From the NCBI GenBank assembly GCA_007693505.1, contig REDL01000059.1, positions 106,425 to 170,424 on the forward strand: a DNA stretch of 64,000 nucleotides, written 5' to 3'. Made by a program: the position numbers and the translations under genes. Within the stretch, counting starts at the first letter, position 1; each line of letters starts with the position of its first letter. The DNA comes from Desulfovibrionales bacterium. Its GTDB lineage: Bacteria; Desulfobacterota; Desulfovibrionia; Desulfovibrionales; Desulfonatronaceae. Positions 59,272 to 64,000 of the stretch are shown here, one piece after another. The notes beneath the pieces are model-generated. The model had not been told where the DNA came from and did no database searches. It was given only the letters and a program-made list of their open reading frames with translations.

Positions 59272-60127
59272 GGTTGGAATGGCTCTGGTCCTGTTGCCCA
59301 TGCTCTTTGAGAGGTGGTGTTTTCTTGGCGAACCGCAGCTGGACCGTCTTGAGCAGGACGCTGCCGTAGCTTCGCCGATGGCCGACAATTTGACCGCCGG
59401 CATGGGGGGGCTGGTTCTGAAAAAGGTTGCGGAGCAGGTCAGCCGGTGCTTCCGGGGCGAAACGCGTTTTCATGAAGACGGCGAAGGTGCCCACGAGCCG
59501 TTCCTCGCCGGGCAAAGGCAAGGGATCTGATCCAGCGGCCACGCCAAAGCCCAATTTCACCGCCAGACGCATCAACCGCGGCAATGGGCCTGGAGCAGGG
59601 CGCATCGCGGAGTCTCCCAGAAGCAGGGAATCCGGAGACGATGCGTGCAGGAGGCTGTCGATTGCACGCCCCCGGCTGAAAAGCCATTTTCCTACCGCCC
59701 AGGGCACAACGGGGGTACCTCCGGCTGTTTCGATCCGCGTTAGCGTTTCGCGGAGGGAGAGCCTGTCCGGCACCGTGGCATCCATGGCCAGCCCCAGGAC
59801 CTCCAGGCGTTCTGCAGTGGCCATTTGACGTCCAGGAACGATGTGGATCTCGCCGTGTTCAGCATGGGAGAATGTCACGCACCGGGCGGTTTCACCAAAC
59901 CTGAGAGTCCAGCCATGGGGCGGAGCGATGCGACCGTGTATGGCCTCCTGGAACCAGTGGCAACCTGCGGATTCGGCCAGATAAAGCACCCGAGCTGGCA
60001 GGGGCTGGTTGGCAGCTGCGATGCGCAGTGGTTCGGCGCACCGATCCAAGTTTCGACAGGCATGAACCAGGAACTCTTCGAGGTCGAAGCAGGGGTAAAT
60101 ATGGACGTGCGTATCGGCGATAGTCAT
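59264..60127 (-). CDS. PHP-like metal-dependent hydrolase
   Basis: Translation from MTIADTHVHIYPCFDLEEFL gives 287 residues. The ADTHVHIYP start resembles the first histidine motif of PHP phosphoesterases, with other metal ligands perhaps in VTFSHAEHGE, PWAVGKWL and GSDPLPLPGEE. An upstream ATG at 60196 has AGGAG 11 nt before it, so the protein could be 23 residues longer. It is the first gene of the minus-strand glycan operon; a phosphatase or esterase role on sugar phosphates is inferred. Confidence 0.75.
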   Translation of the reverse strand: MTIADTHVHIYPCFDLEEFLVHACRNLDRCAEPLRIAAANQPLPARVLYLAESAGCHWFQEAIHGRIAPPHGWTLRFGETARCVTFSHAEHGEIHIVPGRQMATAERLEVLGLAMDATVPDRLSLRETLTRIETAGGTPVVPWAVGKWLFSRGRAIDSLLHASSPDSLLLGDSAMRPAPGPLPRLMRLAVKLGFGVAAGSDPLPLPGEERLVGTFAVFMKTRFAPEAPADLLRNLFQNQPPHAGGQIVGHRRSYGSVLLKTVQLRFAKKTPPLKEHGQQDQSHSNHE

Positions 60128-60466
60128 GGGCGTAAAGTTGATCTGGGGCAGGGTGAAGGCTGTTTGGGCGGTTGTATTGGAGCAACCAAGGATCATTAAG
60201 ACGGATGCTCCTGCGTGGATATGCCGGTGGAGGGTTTTGCGGACACTTTGCAGAAACTGTGAAACCGTTTTTGTTTGTGTTCGTTTGGTGGGCAAATGGT
60301 AAATTTGCCTTTCTATATCTTTCCATCTAGGATTACAAGAAACGATTCGCTGTGGGCCTGGGTTGACACGGTGTTGCTCCCCCAAGGGCGAATGTGTCCG
60401 ATTGCCTGCCCATTCCCCGCGCGCACACTCTCGGGCCTGGTAACCTCAACCCTGCTTCCGAAAAAA
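60128..60466. other. 339-nt divergent promoter region
   Basis: It separates the minus-strand glycan operon from the plus-strand methyltransferase operon and probably holds both promoters. A TTGACA is seen near 60363 but no well-spaced -10 hexamer. No other gene is supported. Confidence 0.5.
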
Positions 60467-61213
60467 ATGAACCTTATGCCGCCAGATACGCCACCAGATA
60501 CCATGCACGAAGCTCCAGACATTGAAACCGCCTCCGGCGACTATGCCAAACGCTTTGCCGGGCCGGTGGGGGCCTGGATGCTTCAGGTTCAGGAATCCAT
60601 TGTTCTGCAGTTGCTGGCCGACGACGCCAAGGCATCCATTCTGGACGTGGGAGGCGGGCATGGGCAGTTGGCGATTCCCCTGTGCGCTCGAGGGTTCTCC
60701 GTCACGGTGCACGGCAGCGACCTTGTCTGCGCTGAGCGGATCCAGGCATATCTTCATAAGGGTGGGTGCCGTTTTCTCACCGGAAACATTCTCGAGATGC
60801 CCGTGGAGGATCGCGCCTACGACATTGTGCTCTGCTTCCGTTTGCTGACCCACTGCGCCGAGTGGCAGGATCTGACCCGGGAACTGTGCCGGATCGCCAA
60901 GCACCGGATCATCATCGACTACCCCACGTCCCAAAGTGTGAACTCCATTGCGCCGGCGCTGTTTTCCGCCAAAAAACGGCTGGAGGGCAACACACGCACC
61001 TGGCGTTCCTTCACCCACGCGGAAGTCAAGAAGGTTTTTGCTGAAAATGGTTTTGCTCTGAACAGCCTGCACAAGCAGTTCTTCCTGCCCATGGCCCTGC
61101 ACCGCACCTTGCGCTTCGCCCCGCTGTCCAGAGTGCTGGAGGGCGTGTGCCGCGGCCTTGGCTTGACCAAAGCCTACGGCTCACCGGTCATCGGGGAATT
61201 TATACGGACCTGA
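60467..61213 (+). CDS. Class I SAM-dependent methyltransferase
   Basis: This is a 248-residue enzyme with ILDVGGGHGQLAIPLCARGFSVTVHGSD, FLTGNILEMPVEDRAYDIVLCFRLLTHC and a later RTWRSFTHAEVKKVFAENGF block common to lipid or quinone methyltransferases. The start was set at MNLMPPDT after the AT-rich upstream part; MHEAPDIE at 60503 is also possible. It lies 14 nt before the epimerase gene. Confidence 0.85.
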   Translation: MNLMPPDTPPDTMHEAPDIETASGDYAKRFAGPVGAWMLQVQESIVLQLLADDAKASILDVGGGHGQLAIPLCARGFSVTVHGSDLVCAERIQAYLHKGGCRFLTGNILEMPVEDRAYDIVLCFRLLTHCAEWQDLTRELCRIAKHRIIIDYPTSQSVNSIAPALFSAKKRLEGNTRTWRSFTHAEVKKVFAENGFALNSLHKQFFLPMALHRTLRFAPLSRVLEGVCRGLGLTKAYGSPVIGEFIRT

Positions 61214-61227
61214 AAAAAGGACTCACC

Positions 61228-62244
61228 ATGCAACCCAACGAGCTTCTTGCCCAAACTCCGGTGCTGGTCACCGGAGCCTCCGGTTTTACCGGCAGCCTGC
61301 TGGTCAGAAAACTGGTTCAGGCCGGTGCGCAGGTACGGGCCATCGCCCGGGCTTCCTCCCGGATAACGCATCTGGAGGACTTGCCCATCACTTGGTTTCG
61401 TGGGGATGTGTTTGACCCGACCACAATTACCCAGGCATGCGAGGGGGTTGAGTACATCATCCACGTGGCCGCGGCGTACAGGCAAGCCAAGGTTTCGGAT
61501 GACTTCTATCACCAGGTGCATGTGGGCAGCACGCAACTGCTGGCCCGAGCCGTGGCCGATCAAGCAAATTTCCGGCGGTTCGTTCATGTCTCCACGGTCG
61601 GGGTGCATGGGCACATCGCCCATCCTCCAGCGGACGAGTCCTACCCTTTCGATCCCGAAGACATGTATCAAAAAACCAAGGCGGACGCGGAAATCTGGAT
61701 CCGGGAGTTTGCCGATCAGAGCGGCCTCCCCCTGGCAGTTGTTCGACCATGCGCCATTTATGGCCCTGGGGACACCCGGTTGCTGAAGCTGTTTAAACTG
61801 GCCGTCGGCCCCGTCTATCCACTGTTAGGCAAGAGCAAAAGCCTCTACCACCTGATCCACGTCGAGGATCTCGCCGAGATCATGATCCAGGCTGCGATCC
61901 ATCCGGCGGCCCAGGGCCAGGTGTTCATCGCCGGCAACCCCCAGGCCGTTACCCTGGAGCAGATGGGCCGCATCGTGGCCGAGACCTTCGGCAAAAAACT
62001 GCGTGTGGTTCGCCTTCCGGCCTGGCCGTTTTTCGCTCTGGCCGCGGTGTGCGAGACGGTTTGCAAGCCTTTGGGCATTGAGCCTCCGCTCTACAAGCGA
62101 AGGGTGGCCTTCTACACCAAGGACCGCTCCTTTGATACGCGCAAGTTGCGCGATGTTTTGGGGTATCAGGTGAAATGGTCTGAAGAGAAAGGTTTGGCCG
62201 AAACCGCGCGCTGGTATCGCGATCACGGCTTGTTGCGGGTTTGA
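61228..62244 (+). CDS. NAD-dependent epimerase/dehydratase (HpnA-like)
   Basis: This 338-residue extended short-chain dehydrogenase has VLVTGASGFTGSLLVRKLVQAG at residues 11-32. The active-site region is MYQKTKADAEIW, and VVRPCAIYGPGDTRLLKLFKLA and the C-terminal Rossmann parts typical of hopanoid-associated sugar epimerases or 3-beta-HSD-like enzymes follow. It could provide a modified sugar or act on a hopanoid or other lipid. AAGGACTC precedes the ATG. Confidence 0.88.
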   Translation: MQPNELLAQTPVLVTGASGFTGSLLVRKLVQAGAQVRAIARASSRITHLEDLPITWFRGDVFDPTTITQACEGVEYIIHVAAAYRQAKVSDDFYHQVHVGSTQLLARAVADQANFRRFVHVSTVGVHGHIAHPPADESYPFDPEDMYQKTKADAEIWIREFADQSGLPLAVVRPCAIYGPGDTRLLKLFKLAVGPVYPLLGKSKSLYHLIHVEDLAEIMIQAAIHPAAQGQVFIAGNPQAVTLEQMGRIVAETFGKKLRVVRLPAWPFFALAAVCETVCKPLGIEPPLYKRRVAFYTKDRSFDTRKLRDVLGYQVKWSEEKGLAETARWYRDHGLLRV

Positions 62245-62284
62245 CCTTCTCCCACGTTGTGTTGTTCAGCGGAGCCCAGAGCCG

Positions 62285-62929
62285 ATGCCGTCGCCAGTAG
62301 CCCATGCCGCCGCGGGAGTCGCCACCTACCTCGCCGTTGTTGACCGTGCCCCCTTGCCGTGGACGACACGGGCAACGTTTCTGGGGGCCTGCGTCTTCCT
62401 GGCGGTCTTTCCGGACCTGGATTTTCTTCCAGGGCTCATTGTCGGCGTTCCGAACCAGTTCCATCAAGGTCCAAGCCACAGCCTGCTGGTGGTGGCCCTG
62501 GTCTGGCTTGCGGTGCTTGCCCTGCTCTCTGTCCGGCGTCGGACCTGGCTTCGGGGGCTTTCTCGCCAAACGGTATTGCTGGGCACCGCCGTGGCGGCAT
62601 TCTCGCATCCGTTTCTGGATTATTTCAGCATCGGCAACGGCATCCCGTTGTTCTGGCCCGTGGATTCCAGCACCTATGCATCGCCCTGGCCTCTGTTCCT
62701 GAACGTGACCCGGGACAACGTTCCTGGAACGGCCTTCTTTCTCAGCCTTTTCAGCCTGCACAATCTGTTGGCGCTTTCTCGCGAACTTCTTTTCAGCGTT
62801 GCACTGCTGACCCTGGTCGCCGGTCTGCGCCAATACCAACAACCCGCCTGGGCCTGGGTGCTCTCAGGTCTCGTGCTGATCATGGTTCTGGTGCTGGTCG
62901 AGCCGGGTTGGACGACGGCTGCGTTTTGA
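62285..62929 (+). CDS. YdjM/DUF457 membrane-bound metal-dependent hydrolase
   Basis: This 214-residue inner-membrane protein has four to five helices and the conserved metal motif MPSPVAHAAAGVATY, then FPDLDFLPG, GPSHSLLV and SHPFLDYFS. The family may hydrolyse a lipid-linked substrate. The last 66 nt overlap the 3' end of the convergent SGNH gene. Confidence 0.87.
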   Translation: MPSPVAHAAAGVATYLAVVDRAPLPWTTRATFLGACVFLAVFPDLDFLPGLIVGVPNQFHQGPSHSLLVVALVWLAVLALLSVRRRTWLRGLSRQTVLLGTAVAAFSHPFLDYFSIGNGIPLFWPVDSSTYASPWPLFLNVTRDNVPGTAFFLSLFSLHNLLALSRELLFSVALLTLVAGLRQYQQPAWAWVLSGLVLIMVLVLVEPGWTTAAF

Positions 62930-63736
62930 AACGCTCCACGCAGCGTAGAGCCCCAGAAAACCCAGCAAAATCAGCAAGTCATAACTTCCTTTTCCGCCAC
63001 CGACCACGCAGCCTCCACCACCTGAAGAGCCGGAGTCTTCCTTCAATGTGTCGAAGAAGGTTTTCGCAAGCAGAAAATAGCCGTCCTTGTTCGGATGAAT
63101 CCCATTGTCGCTGATGAGTGATGCATCCCAGTCAAAAGCCTCTTCCAGGTCAACCAGAAGGATGCCCTCTTCCGTGGCCATCCCACGAATTCGTTGATTC
63201 AAATCCATGACAGCACGGGTTTTCCAACCCCGAGGCCCGAAGACCGGAGTCAAGGTGGCGACGACCGGAACGGTTTGGTTTGCCTTTGCCGCGCGAACCA
63301 TGGATCGCAGGCTTTCAAGGATATCCGCGTTGCCCCGCTCTCCGATATCGTTCACGCCGTAGAGGATGAGCAGATAGCCTGGCTTGTACCGCTGCAAAAG
63401 GCCGTTCACCCGGGCTTCGCCCAACGTGCTTCGGCTACCGGAGACACCCTCATTGATCACGGTTTTGCCAAGTAGGTGTTGCAATACCACAGGGTAAGAA
63501 TCCCCAGACCCGACCCCTGCTCCGAAAGTGATGCTGTCGCCCATGCAAAGATAGACATCCGGGTTATTTTCGCCGAAATCAAAGCCCTGGCTCGGAGTGA
63601 TCGCGGCCGGTTCTCTTCCGGGCAGGGCACCCTGTGCGCTCAGCGGGAGAATGCTCAAACAACAGACCAGCAGAAAGAAAAAAGCAGGCTGTTTGAGGCA
63701 ACCAAGGCGATGCGGAGCACAGGAGATGGGGGACAT
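62864..63736 (-). CDS. SGNH/GDSL hydrolase with CTERM-like C-terminal tail
   Basis: This is a 290-residue secreted esterase. The signal peptide (FFFLLVCCLSILPLSAQG) is followed by an SGNH domain with CMGDSITFGAG (nucleophile serine), INEGVSGS, LLILYGVNDIGE and DNGIHPNKDGYFLL. After the catalytic part there is a glycine-rich stretch with a cysteine (SGGGGCVVGGG), a hydrophobic helix (LLILLGFLGLYAAW) and a basic end (SKRSRRPTR). This tripartite tail looks like a CTERM-type sorting signal. GAGGAAA precedes the ATG. Confidence 0.85.
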   Translation of the reverse strand: MSPISCAPHRLGCLKQPAFFFLLVCCLSILPLSAQGALPGREPAAITPSQGFDFGENNPDVYLCMGDSITFGAGVGSGDSYPVVLQHLLGKTVINEGVSGSRSTLGEARVNGLLQRYKPGYLLILYGVNDIGERGNADILESLRSMVRAAKANQTVPVVATLTPVFGPRGWKTRAVMDLNQRIRGMATEEGILLVDLEEAFDWDASLISDNGIHPNKDGYFLLAKTFFDTLKEDSGSSGGGGCVVGGGKGSYDLLILLGFLGLYAAWSVSKRSRRPTRLDQHQNHDQHET

Positions 63737-64000
63737 GGCAGTTTCCTCGTTTTAAGGTGGCTATGGGATGAACCTGGAGTGGGGCTTGGAGTGATCGGCT
63801 TGTTTTTACCTTGGGCTGTTGCACTGCAATTTCATGAAGGATCAGCTGAAGTCATCGTCGCGAAGCGGCTGGGAAAGTGCCTAGTCTAGAGCGTGACGGA
63901 GTATCCTGGCTGACCCCTGTAACAGATTGGTGGGGTGTACATAACTGTTTGCGCTACTAAGAAACAGAACAAAACGTGCTGATCCAGGGTAACACTTTCT
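63737..64000. other. 264-nt region at the right edge, no gene seen
   Basis: It contains the upstream region of the SGNH gene. No promoter, RNA or repeat is convincing. Confidence 0.4.

Noticed and set aside
63476..63889. 137-codon open frame at the right edge
   Set aside because: It is antisense to the SGNH gene and has no ribosome-binding site or domain.

Overview
The window looks like chromosome from a sulfate-reducing deltaproteobacterium of the Desulfovibrionales type. This is an inference from gene content: a 2-oxoacid:ferredoxin oxidoreductase operon, coaBC with a small lipoprotein gene, a solitary heptose-7-phosphate kinase next to parAB, an NfeD/stomatin pair, and GC-rich Gram-negative coding. 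No rRNA, tRNA, CRISPR array, phage or intact insertion sequence was seen.

Left part (1-13 kb): the 3' end of cobQ, a ZIP transporter and a small Cys-rich protein come first. Then a compact lipA-aguB-aguA-lipB operon mixes lipoate synthesis with agmatine-to-putrescine conversion. It is followed by an SH3-like protein, a Tat/lipoprotein M48 protease, a CHASE2 adenylate cyclase, a secreted acidic protein started by GTG, and an MFS transporter.

Middle part (13-34 kb): the most unusual gene is a lysine-2,3-aminomutase-like protein that appears to have lost the radical-SAM cluster motif and the SGGD motif. After it come a DUF1134 protein, a DMT transporter, an aspartoacylase/diguanylate cyclase pair, a decayed PAS-domain pseudogene, a YgjP-like protease, a yejAB pair lacking yejEF, rlmB, mltD, aroE, a four-gene 2-oxoacid:ferredoxin oxidoreductase operon, queA, and a lipoprotein-coaBC-hypothetical operon.

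Partition region (34-41 kb): this stretch is visibly richer in A+T. It holds the nfeD/slipin pair, a small gene ending inside a perfect 38-bp palindrome centred on a consensus parS site, parA, an oppositely oriented zinc-ribbon-like gene, parB and the heptose-7-phosphate kinase gene.

Right part (41-63 kb): nearly everything is envelope-glycan or glycolipid related. There are glycosyltransferases (GT2, GT4, and a PMT-like enzyme with a discoidin-like tail), methyltransferases, a B12-binding radical SAM enzyme, a hexapeptide acyltransferase, GtrA and UPF0104 membrane proteins, a polysaccharide deacetylase, two SGNH hydrolases, a PHP-like hydrolase, an NAD-dependent epimerase and a glycerol-3-phosphate dehydrogenase. 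Many genes are coupled by 4-8 nt overlaps, so they probably form one or a few long minus-strand operons facing a short plus-strand operon. The last SGNH hydrolase carries a tripartite C-terminal tail resembling CTERM-type sorting signals.
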